Shown: positions 7,890 through 13,212 of the stretch, one piece after another
How positions within the stretch are numbered: position 1 is the stretch's first letter
Layout: each line of letters opens with the position of its first letter
DNA from: PLA5 sp040901705
Lineage (GTDB): Bacteria > Planctomycetota > Planctomycetia > Pirellulales > PLA5
NCBI GenBank assembly: GCA_040901705.1
Contig: JBBDYI010000335.1
Coordinates: 1 to 13,212, forward strand
Direction: 5' to 3'
DNA length: 13,212 nt
Notes under the pieces: generated by a model
What the model saw: only the letters and a program-made list of their open reading frames with translations
Told to the model about the DNA's origin: nothing
Databases searched by the model: none
Position numbers and translations under genes: made by a program

Positions 7890-8309
7890 CTACGCCAGCT
7901 TTGGCCGATCGACGACTGCGGAAACGTCGACGTGCGGCGCGGGACTCCACAGGTTTTCCAGGTCGTAATACGCCCGAGTCTTTTCGTCGAACAGATGGAT
8001 GACGACGTCGCCGTAGTCGAGCAGGATCCATTGGCTGCCGGCGTAACCTTCGATGCCGAGGCGGCGGTCGCCCATCTCTTGTTCGAGGACGCGGTCGATT
8101 TCTTCGCTGATGGCGTGAAGTTGCCGGCGGCTGGCGCCCGTGGCGATCACGAAGTAGTCAAAGACGGGCGTGATCCCCCGCAAGTCGAGCACCGCGATGT
8201 CGCGGCCGCGGTTGTCGGCCGCGGTCTGTGCGGCGGCCAGGGCCAGGTCCAGGCTTCGCCGAGCACGGTCGGCAGGAGCCACGTCGGTTCGGACGGCAGG
8301 TTGGATCAC
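7890..8309 (-). CDS. rsfS: Ribosomal silencing factor RsfS
   Basis: RsfS (YbeB/Iojap family) binds ribosomal protein L14 on the 50S subunit and blocks subunit joining when nutrients are short. The 139 residues include the family core: DIAVLDLRGITPVFDYFVIATG at about 37-58 (written as one motif run with DYFVIATG its key end), a helix RRQLHAISEEID, then GSQWILLDYGDVVIHLF at 91-107 and YYDLENLW at 114-121. No ATG lies near the core. The GTG at 8309 was chosen because AGAAAGGA sits five bases upstream. The frame stays open to 8477, but that extension runs through a palindromic repeat and is not conserved-looking. The family core is about 105 residues, so this protein has a modest N-terminal tail and a short C-terminal extension. 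In many bacteria rsfS sits beside nadD or proA; here it does not. It is separated from priA by an intrinsic terminator, so it needs its own promoter, which I could not place. Confidence 0.94.
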   Translation of the reverse strand: MIQPAVRTDVAPADRARRSLDLALAAAQTAADNRGRDIAVLDLRGITPVFDYFVIATGASRRQLHAISEEIDRVLEQEMGDRRLGIEGYAGSQWILLDYGDVVIHLFDEKTRAYYDLENLWSPAPHVDVSAVVDRPKLA

Positions 8310-8314
8310 GCGGT

Positions 8315-8322
8315 TCCTTTCT
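8315..8322 (-). promoter_or_regulatory. Ribosome binding site fixing the GTG start of rsfS
   Basis: On the minus strand AGAAAGGA is followed by the five-base spacer ACCGC and then GTG at 8309. This is the best Shine-Dalgarno match near the gene and is the reason for preferring the GTG to the long upstream extension of the frame. Confidence 0.65.
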
Positions 8323-8409
8323 GAGGATCGGGGTTCGCAGCGCGGGGCGAGGGATTCGGGATTCGAAGGTTGTGAAAGAATCGAATACGCACAAGTCGGA
8401 CCGCATCCT

Positions 8410-8468
8410 GTAGGGTGCTCTGTGAGCACCGCGAAGCGTTGTGCGAAGGTGCTCACAGAGCACCCTAC
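8410..8468. repeat. Perfect 21-bp inverted repeat, REP-like element
   Basis: The left arm at 8410-8430 and the right arm at 8448-8468 are exact reverse complements over 21 bases, separated by a 17-base spacer. Each arm holds its own smaller palindrome, GGTGCTC-TGT-GAGCACC, so single arms can also fold. The spacer carries GCGAA twice (8431-8435 and 8443-8447). There is no coding capacity and no transposase nearby, so it fits a non-autonomous REP/BIME or MITE-like element. It lies about 100 bases upstream of rsfS and just beyond the priA terminator, where a strong hairpin might affect rsfS leader RNA. From memory similar arms recur in planctomycete genomes; this window has one copy. Confidence 0.75.
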
Positions 8469-8490
8469 GTTCTTCACAACCTCTCACGTC

Positions 8491-8529
8491 AAAAACAAAG
8501 GCGACTCCATCGACGTGGTTGAGTCAGCC
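8491..8529 (-). terminator. Intrinsic terminator downstream of priA
   Basis: Read on the minus strand, GGC-A-GACTC... pairs as GGCTGACTC with GAGTCGCC: eight base pairs with one bulged A, closing a 13-base loop (8508-8520). The stem (8529 down to 8500) is followed immediately by TTTGTTTTT at 8499-8491. This is the clearest intrinsic terminator in the window. It would end leftward transcripts from aroF-priA, or from any small transcript in 8530-8795, before they reach rsfS. Confidence 0.65.
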
Positions 8530-8579
8530 GCTCGCACAGCGGCCGACGCACGTCAAGGGACTCGCCTCGATGGTTCGTT

Positions 8580-8717
8580 CTACGTATCAATCTCACGCGC
8601 ATCACGCTGGCCTTTCGCCATTGCGATCGGCTTGAATCTCCCACGGTTCGCTGGAAATGCCACCACTTCGCGGCGACGCTCGACCGCTGCCCGAATGCCG
8701 TCGCAGGCTACCTTCAT
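8580..8717 (-). CDS. Possible small protein of 45 residues, low confidence
   Basis: Between the priA stop and the terminator at 8491-8529 the minus strand has an ATG at 8717 and a TAG ending at 8580. The basic product begins MKVACDGIRAAVERRREVV and ends GQRDAREIDT. In favour: it is the only ATG-led frame of note here and lies directly before a terminator. Against: it has no Shine-Dalgarno sequence, the ATG overlaps a TAGAAT that could instead be a -10 box, and open frames of this size are common by chance in GC-rich DNA. I recognise no family. The alternatives are a long priA 3' untranslated region or a small RNA. Apart from this, the gap 8478-8795 shows nothing. Confidence 0.2.
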   Translation of the reverse strand: MKVACDGIRAAVERRREVVAFPANRGRFKPIAMAKGQRDAREIDT

Positions 8718-8795
8718 TCTACACGGGGCCGGCGGGAAAGCCAGGGATCGCGCTGACGTGCGGAAAGCAAGATTACGCCGCGGAATTCGTTCCCC

Positions 8796-11141
8796 TCACA
8801 GCATGTCCAAAGCATCTACGTCGGCGATCCACTCGACGCCGTCGGGCGGGGCGAGGCCGTCGGTTGCTTGGCGAATCGTGTCGCGCAGTCGTTCGGCGTC
8901 GGCGGACATGATGAGCATATGAAAGCGGTATTTTCCGCGCAGTTTCGCAAACGGCGCCGGAGCTGGGCCGAGGAGTTTGTAGTCGAGCGGCGGATTCTCA
9001 CTGGTGGACGAGCCACCAGTGCCACCCAGCAATGTAGACGAGCCGGCAGCGGCACTCTGGGCGGCTTTTTGGACCCGCTCGCCGAGCGTGGCGGCGAATT
9101 GTTCGGCTACTTTTTCCACCGGCCCGCGGACTACCAGCCGCACCAGCGACGTGAACGGCGGATAGCCCAAGCTTTCGCGGATTGGCAGCTCGCAAATCGC
9201 AAACTGGTTGTAATCGTGCCGCACCGCCGCTTGGATCGCCGGATGGTCTGGCGAAAACGTCTGCACCAGCACCCGCCCGCCGCGCGGCCCGCGTCCGGTG
9301 CGTCCGGCGACTTGCGTGACGAGTTGAAACGTCCGCTCCGCGGCGCGAAAGTCCGGCAAATGCAAACCGACGTCCGCGTTCACCACGCCCACGAGCGTCA
9401 CGTTGGGAAAATCCAGCCCCTTGGCGATCATCTGCGTCCCCAGCAGGATGCGAATCTCGCCTTCGCGAAAGCGGGTCAGCGCCCGGTCGTGGCTGCCGGG
9501 CGACTTCATCGTGTCGGCATCCATCCGCAAGCAGGCGTACTGCTCGAACTTGCGGCGGACCTCCGATTCCAGTCGCTGCGTCCCTTGCCCGCTGTAGCGA
9601 ATGCCCATGAACTGACATTCCGGGCAGTGCTGCGGCGCGGGCGTTTCGTAATCGCAGTAATGGCACACGGCCCGCTCGAACTCGCGATGGTGCGTGAGCG
9701 CGATGTCGCAGTTGGGGCATTTCACCGCCGCGCCGCAGGCCGAACACTGAATGTGCGTGGCGAATCCGCGGCGATTGAGCAGCAGAATCACTTGCCCGTC
9801 GTCGTCGAGCGCCCGCCGCATCGCGAGTTCCAACTGCCGGCTGATCGCGCCTTTGGGCTGCCACCGCGACGCCTGTTGCCGCAAGTCGATCGTCATCACG
9901 TCCGGCAGCGGCCGCCCCTCGACGCGCTTGGGCAATTCGACCAACCGATATTCGCCCGTCGCCGCTCGCCGCCAACTTTCCAGCGATGGTGTCGCCGAAC
10001 CGAGCACCAGCGGCACGCCTTCGGCGCTGGCCCGCTCGAGCGCCACATCGCGGGCGTGATACCGCGGGGCTTTGTCTTGCTTGAACGAACCTTCGTGCTC
10101 CTCGTCGAGCACAATCATGCCCAGATGCGGCGTCGGGGCAAAAACGGCGCTCCGCGCGCCAACCACGACTTGCACGTCGCCGGCGGCGATCTGTTCCCAA
10201 TGCCAGTGCCTCTCGGCGTCGCTGAGGTGACTGTGCAACACGGCCACGCGATCGAAACGGGCGCGAAACCGCTGCTTCGTCTGCGGCGTGAGGCTGATTT
10301 CCGGCACCAGCACGATCGCCTGCCGGCCGAAGCGGATCACCTCCTCGATCGCCTGCATGTAGACTTCGGTCTTGCCGCTGCCCGTGACGCCGTGCAGCAG
10401 AATCGTCTCGTGCCGGCGGGCGTGCATCGGCTCGATAATCGCGTCGAGCGCCGCTTGCTGATCACCATTGAGCCGCAGCGGCGATTCGCGCTCGGCCGGC
10501 AGTTCGTCGAACTCGCCCTGACGCACGCGGCGACGTTCCGACGCGATCAGCCCGCGTTTGCGCAAAGCGTTGATCGGCGTCTCGGTGCATTTGCAGGCCA
10601 GGGCCAGTTGCCGCGCGGTCGTTGGCCGCGGCACGGCCGCCAGATACCTAAGCACGGCGCGTTGCTTGTCCGTCAGTTGCTCGCTGCCCAGCCGCTCGCG
10701 CACATCCGCCGGCACGGAAAGCAGCGTCGCCACGCGCGTTCCCGCCTCGCCGCGGACGCCCGCCGGCACGACCGCTTCGAGCACCGCCATCCAACCGCAC
10801 AAATAGCGGTCGGCCATCCAGCGCGTAAGCCGCAGCATCGCCGGCGAGAGCAGATTCCGCCGATCGACCAGCCCGGCGACTTCTTTGAGCCGCCGGTCGC
10901 CGTGCCGTCGCTGTTCCAACTCGACGCAGTATCCCGTCACCAACCGGTCGCCGCCGCCCAGCGGCACGCTCACCCGGCGGCCGACTTCGATTTGCTCGCG
11001 CAACCCTTCCGGCACCAGATAATCGAGCGGCCTTAGCGGCCCAACCGGCACCACGACCCGCGCCACCAACCGCTCGCCGGCATCGTCCACGTCCCACGGC
11101 GCGGGATCGGTGTCGAACAGCGTTCGCTGATCTTTGGGCAT
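8796..11141 (-). CDS. priA: Primosomal replication restart helicase PriA
   Basis: PriA is a 3'-to-5' DNA helicase that recognises stalled forks and reloads the replicative helicase. The 781 residues follow the family order. The N-terminal DNA-binding domain begins with VARVVVPVGPLRPLDYLVPE (27-46), and a winged-helix region lies near 150-205. Walker A is GVTGSGKT at 251-258 and Walker B is DEEH at 346-349, followed by GSATPS at 381-386. The zinc-binding insert has eight cysteines: 466, 469, 475, 478, 493, 496, 506 and 509. Helicase motifs GTQMIAKGLDFPNV (568-581) and QVAGRTGRG (610-618) follow; the latter is usually QVAGRAGR. The C-terminal domain keeps LLGPAPAPFAKLRGKYRFH, but a Gly/Ser/Thr-rich insert at about 697-716 interrupts it, encoded by a palindromic repeat. 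The ATG at 11141 fits the expected N-terminus, although no Shine-Dalgarno sequence is visible. It lies 75 bases after aroF on the same strand, so the two may be co-transcribed. Confidence 0.97.
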   Translation of the reverse strand: MPKDQRTLFDTDPAPWDVDDAGERLVARVVVPVGPLRPLDYLVPEGLREQIEVGRRVSVPLGGGDRLVTGYCVELEQRRHGDRRLKEVAGLVDRRNLLSPAMLRLTRWMADRYLCGWMAVLEAVVPAGVRGEAGTRVATLLSVPADVRERLGSEQLTDKQRAVLRYLAAVPRPTTARQLALACKCTETPINALRKRGLIASERRRVRQGEFDELPAERESPLRLNGDQQAALDAIIEPMHARRHETILLHGVTGSGKTEVYMQAIEEVIRFGRQAIVLVPEISLTPQTKQRFRARFDRVAVLHSHLSDAERHWHWEQIAAGDVQVVVGARSAVFAPTPHLGMIVLDEEHEGSFKQDKAPRYHARDVALERASAEGVPLVLGSATPSLESWRRAATGEYRLVELPKRVEGRPLPDVMTIDLRQQASRWQPKGAISRQLELAMRRALDDDGQVILLLNRRGFATHIQCSACGAAVKCPNCDIALTHHREFERAVCHYCDYETPAPQHCPECQFMGIRYSGQGTQRLESEVRRKFEQYACLRMDADTMKSPGSHDRALTRFREGEIRILLGTQMIAKGLDFPNVTLVGVVNADVGLHLPDFRAAERTFQLVTQVAGRTGRGPRGGRVLVQTFSPDHPAIQAAVRHDYNQFAICELPIRESLGYPPFTSLVRLVVRGPVEKVAEQFAATLGERVQKAAQSAAAGSSTLLGGTGGSSTSENPPLDYKLLGPAPAPFAKLRGKYRFHMLIMSADAERLRDTIRQATDGLAPPDGVEWIADVDALDML
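8999..9044. repeat. Palindromic repeat embedded in the priA coding sequence
   Basis: CACTGGTGG at 8999-9007 and CCACCAGTG at 9013-9021 form a perfect 9-bp stem around ACGAG. An imperfect direct repeat, GTGGACGAGCC at 9004-9014 and GTAGACGAGCC at 9034-9044, is offset by exactly 30 bases, which keeps the reading frame. On the coding strand this segment specifies a low-complexity Gly/Ser/Thr stretch (GSSTLLGGTGGSSTS) in the PriA C-terminal domain, where other PriA proteins have no such conserved sequence. It looks like an in-frame insertion of a REP-like element or an expanded repeat. From memory, CACTGGTGG-type palindromes are dispersed in planctomycete genomes. Confidence 0.55.
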
Positions 11142-11216
11142 GTGGCGACCAATCGCGGCGCGTCGATCGAGGAACGGTCGCTACGGCGTGGCTGCGGCGA
11201 GAAACCAACGCTGCCG

Positions 11217-12230
11217 TTAGAGCCGACGGCCAATGGCTTCCGCGATTTGCCGGCAGCGGCTCATCATGGCGTTGAACTGATCGAAGTTGAGCGTTTGATA
11301 ACCGTCGCTCAGCGCGTTCTCGGGGTCGGGATGGATTTCGACGATGATGCCGTCCGCGCCGACGGCCACGCTGGCGGCCGCCATGTCGGGCACCAGATAA
11401 GCGTGGCCCGTCCCGTGGCTGGGATCGACGATGACCGGCAGGTGCGTCTTTTGTTTGAGGTACGGCACGGTCGCCAGCGGGAGCGTGAAGCGGGTGTGTG
11501 CCTCGAAGGTGCGGATGCCGCGCTCGCAGAGCATGACGTTGGGGTTGCCGGCGTCGAGAATGTATTCGGCCGCGAGCAGCAATTCTTCGATCGTCGCGCT
11601 CGGACCGCGTTTGAGCAGCACCGGCTTGCCGGCCTTGCCGACCGCTTCGAGCAGCCGGTAATTCTGCATGTTCCGCGCGCCGACTTGCAGGATGTCGGCA
11701 AAACGGGCGACGAGGTCGGTGTCTTCCGAGGCGACGACTTCGGTGACGACGACCAGCCCCGTTTCGGATCGGGCGGCGGCGAGCATTTCCAGGCCGCGCT
11801 CCTTGAGGCCTTGGAAACTGTACGGGCTGGTGCGCGGTTTGAACGCTCCCCCACGCAGCGCGGTCCCGCCGGCGGCTTTGACGGCTTTGGCGCAGGCAAG
11901 TATCTGATCTTCCGTTTCGACGGAGCAAGGGCCGGCGATCACGCCGATGGTATCGCCGCCGGCGGTGAAACTGCCCGCCTTGACCACGGTGGGCTCGGGC
12001 TTGACCTCGCGGCTGGCGACCTTGTACGGGGCGAGAATCTTGACCACTTCGGCCACGCCGGGACCGCTTTCGAGCGATTCTTTATGGTCGGGTCGTTTCT
12101 CGCCGATGGCGGCGATGACGGTTCGCTCGGCACCGACGATGACGTGTGGCTTCAGACCGAGACCGGCGATCCGCTCGACCATATGGTCGATCTGGCTCTG
12201 CTCGGCGCCTTTCTTCATTACGACGATCAT
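11217..12230 (-). CDS. aroF: 3-deoxy-7-phosphoheptulonate (DAHP) synthase, type I-beta
   Basis: This enzyme condenses phosphoenolpyruvate with erythrose-4-phosphate, the first step of the shikimate pathway to aromatic amino acids. The 337 residues begin with a ferredoxin-like regulatory domain (about 1-68, starting MIVVMKKGAEQSQIDHMVERI), which in the Thermotoga maritima-type enzymes mediates feedback inhibition by aromatic amino acids. The catalytic TIM barrel follows: GPCSVE at 100-105, RGGAFKPRTSPYSFQG at 126-141, LLKRG at 205-209, DPSHGTG at 269-275 and VEIHPDP at 297-303. The expected metal ligands are Cys102, His272, Glu298 and Asp309, matching, as I recall, the numbering of the Thermotoga enzyme. 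The ATG at 12230 starts the regulatory domain at its usual first residue; a weak GGAG lies ten bases upstream. priA follows after 75 bases on the same strand. The fused N-terminal domain implies allosteric control; the specific inhibitor cannot be read from the sequence. It is not the KdsA relative, which lacks this N-terminal domain. Confidence 0.96.
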   Translation of the reverse strand: MIVVMKKGAEQSQIDHMVERIAGLGLKPHVIVGAERTVIAAIGEKRPDHKESLESGPGVAEVVKILAPYKVASREVKPEPTVVKAGSFTAGGDTIGVIAGPCSVETEDQILACAKAVKAAGGTALRGGAFKPRTSPYSFQGLKERGLEMLAAARSETGLVVVTEVVASEDTDLVARFADILQVGARNMQNYRLLEAVGKAGKPVLLKRGPSATIEELLLAAEYILDAGNPNVMLCERGIRTFEAHTRFTLPLATVPYLKQKTHLPVIVDPSHGTGHAYLVPDMAAASVAVGADGIIVEIHPDPENALSDGYQTLNFDQFNAMMSRCRQIAEAIGRRL

Positions 12231-12593
12231 GTTCGCACAACTCCGCGCCGTAATGGCGGCTGGAAAATAACGCGCGGCAGTACGCCGGTCGCAAATCTGG
12301 GACGCGGCGGGTCAGTCGCTGCTGCGCCCGACGCATTCGGCACGAACGAACTGGAAGCGGCTGAACCGGTTACGTCCGGGCGACCTCAATCCAACTCATC
12401 GATTCATCATCGTTGCCGCCGCCGGTTTCGGCAATAACGCCGTCGGTTTCGGCAACAAGATTGACCGCCGCGGTTGCCGGCGCGAACAGAGGGCAGCCGC
12501 CGGCGGGGTGCAGTATTTCCGCTGCGGTTGATACGGCGGATCATCGCGGTCGACTCTTCTGCCGCGACGCAACATGCCGCTTTTGCCGTCAAG
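12231..12593. other. Intergenic region between aroF and tRNA-His
   Basis: No gene is visible in these 363 bases on either strand; the open frames crossing it are overhangs from aroF antisense frames or from the tRNA. It should contain the aroF promoter, but I found no convincing -35/-10 pair. A 12-base direct repeat, CGGTTTCGGCAA, occurs at 12423-12434 and 12444-12455 (period 21). No terminator for the tRNA was found just downstream of it. Confidence 0.5.
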
Positions 12594-12668
12594 GGTGGCT
12601 GAGGGGACTTGAACCCCCGACTTCCAGAATCACAATCTGGCGCTCTAACCAACTGAGCTACAGCCACC
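12594..12668 (-). tRNA. tRNA-His (anticodon GTG)
   Basis: The minus strand folds into a complete cloverleaf. The acceptor stem GTGGCTG pairs with CAGCCAC, with an extra encoded G at position -1 opposite C73, the hallmark of tRNA-His. The D-arm is GCTC/GAGC, and the anticodon stem CCAGA/TCTGG holds the loop TTGTGAT with anticodon GTG (template bases 12631-12633). The T-arm is GGGGG-TTCAAGT-CCCCT with a terminal G-T pair. CCA is not encoded (the bases after C73 read CTT), so a CCA-adding enzyme must complete the end. It is on the same strand as aroF and priA, 363 bases upstream of aroF. Confidence 0.97.
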
Positions 12669-12674
12669 GTCGTC

Positions 12675-12701
12675 GTAACCTATTGCATTTCAATAGGTTA
12701 C
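12675..12701. repeat. Perfect 11-bp inverted repeat just upstream of tRNA-His
   Basis: GTAACCTATTG (12675-12685) and CAATAGGTTAC (12691-12701) are exact reverse complements around a five-base CATTT loop. The element begins six bases before the mature 5' end of tRNA-His. It could be a hairpin in the precursor leader read by RNase P or other processing enzymes, a protein-binding dyad, or a terminator for an upstream leftward transcript, although no T-run follows on the minus strand. Confidence 0.6.
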
Positions 12702-13212
12702 ACCTGCCGATCTGGGTTGGGCACTAGAGCCAAGCTCAAGATTCTATCTTCCCGAACCCGAATCAGCGTTCAACCCTGGTAAGCATATCAACACCGCGAG
12801 TCGCCATCAATGCGCAAGAGAACAAGACACGTCCCCCACCGCATAGGTTCATAGAACGGCGGATGCCTTTGCTGGCAGGAGTGAAGGGAGTTTGCCGGAC
12901 GAGACGGGGTGTCTGTCCGCTTGGCTGACGAAGCCGAGGACCGACTCCGCGACAATCTGTACGCCGGTCGCGCTGTGGTCAAGAACAGCGCCGACCGATT
13001 CGCTGCCCACTACAATTGCTGCTGACACCCCAGACACCAAGGCGGCAGCACCCCGAAACGCCGGGCACGTCTGGTCGTTCCACGAATTAATCTTATTCGA
13101 CGCGGTTCTAAATCCATCGCATTAGGGAAACAGAACGATGCTTTAGGCGAGCGGCAAATGGGGAACTACCGGGATTGCTCTTGGTGAAAACGGTGAAACT
13201 GGTCAAGTTATT
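12702..13212. other. Right-edge region without a defensible gene
   Basis: These 511 bases are visibly less GC-rich than the rest, with patches such as GAATTAATCTTATTC near 13084-13098. Two overlapping frames face each other: plus strand 12892-13125 (77 residues, MPDETGCLSAW...) and minus strand about 13121-12849 (open, no ATG, TTG at 13040). Neither has a Shine-Dalgarno sequence or a family I recognise. A TAGAAT at 12741-12746 on the minus strand could be a -10 for tRNA-His, but the nearest -35-like TTGAAC is 21 bases away, too far for a standard promoter. Confidence 0.4.

Noticed and set aside
8310..8477. Longer RsfS starting at 8477 (195 residues)
   Set aside because: The extra residues are translated from the palindromic repeat and are not part of the family. 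The GTG at 8309 has a good ribosome binding site.
8170..8922. 250-codon plus-strand frame spanning rsfS antisense, the repeat and the end of priA
   Set aside because: It crosses two real minus-strand genes, a palindromic repeat and a terminator, with no family resemblance or ribosome binding site.
8868..11036. 722-codon open frame on the plus strand
   Set aside because: It lies wholly antisense to priA and arises from GC-rich codon bias; it matches no family.
11142..12437. 431-codon open frame on the plus strand
   Set aside because: It is antisense to aroF, which has complete catalytic motifs, so this is a shadow frame.
12423..12455. Two copies of CGGTTTCGGCAA, considered as a CRISPR or iteron array
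   Set aside because: Only two 12-base copies at a period of 21, with no further units; too little for either.
12407..12667. 86-codon minus-strand frame starting MAVAQLVRAPDCDSGSRGFK
   Set aside because: This is the familiar false protein obtained by translating a tRNA gene; the DNA folds as tRNA-His.
13184..13212. Possible start of another plus-strand gene (GTG AAA ACG GTG AAA...)
   Set aside because: Only about nine codons are visible. A GGTGA lies before the second GTG, but nothing can be tested within the window.

Overview
This looks like a chromosomal segment from a high-GC planctomycete (Planctomycetota, perhaps Pirellulales). The grounds are the GC-rich codon use, a large planctomycete-style protein at the left edge, a secreted M1 aminopeptidase carrying HEAT repeats, and short palindromic repeats that resemble, from memory, those scattered through planctomycete genomes. 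The taxonomic call is inference; there is no rRNA to confirm it. Most of the window is core metabolism and genome maintenance, with no sign of a prophage, CRISPR array, IS transposase or defence island.

Layout. Positions 1-2973 (+) hold the 3' part of a large protein with a possible barrel-like region and a carbohydrate-binding-like module. A TATAAT box then precedes galU (3065-3946, +), a sugar-nucleotide gene. Facing it is an unrecognised cytosolic protein (4056-4799, -) with a near-consensus sigma-70 promoter. After a 269-base stretch without recognisable content comes a signal-peptide-bearing M1 metallopeptidase with HEAT repeats and a coiled-coil tail (5195-7795, +). It converges on rsfS (7890-8309, -), the ribosomal silencing factor, which starts at GTG. 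Further right on the minus strand are priA (8796-11141), aroF (11217-12230) and tRNA-His (GTG) (12594-12668). aroF and priA are 75 bases apart and may be co-transcribed. A well-formed intrinsic terminator at 8491-8529 would end that transcript before rsfS. The last ~540 bases hold a perfect hairpin next to the tRNA and then no gene I can defend.

The most unusual content is repeat-like. Three different short palindromic elements lie within about 1.25 kb: one in the M1/rsfS gap (7815-7849), a 21-bp perfect inverted repeat upstream of rsfS (8410-8468), and one inside the priA reading frame (8999-9044), where it encodes a Gly/Ser/Thr-rich insert. This suggests REP-like element activity, including an in-frame hit in an essential-type helicase gene. 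I see no complete novel system here.
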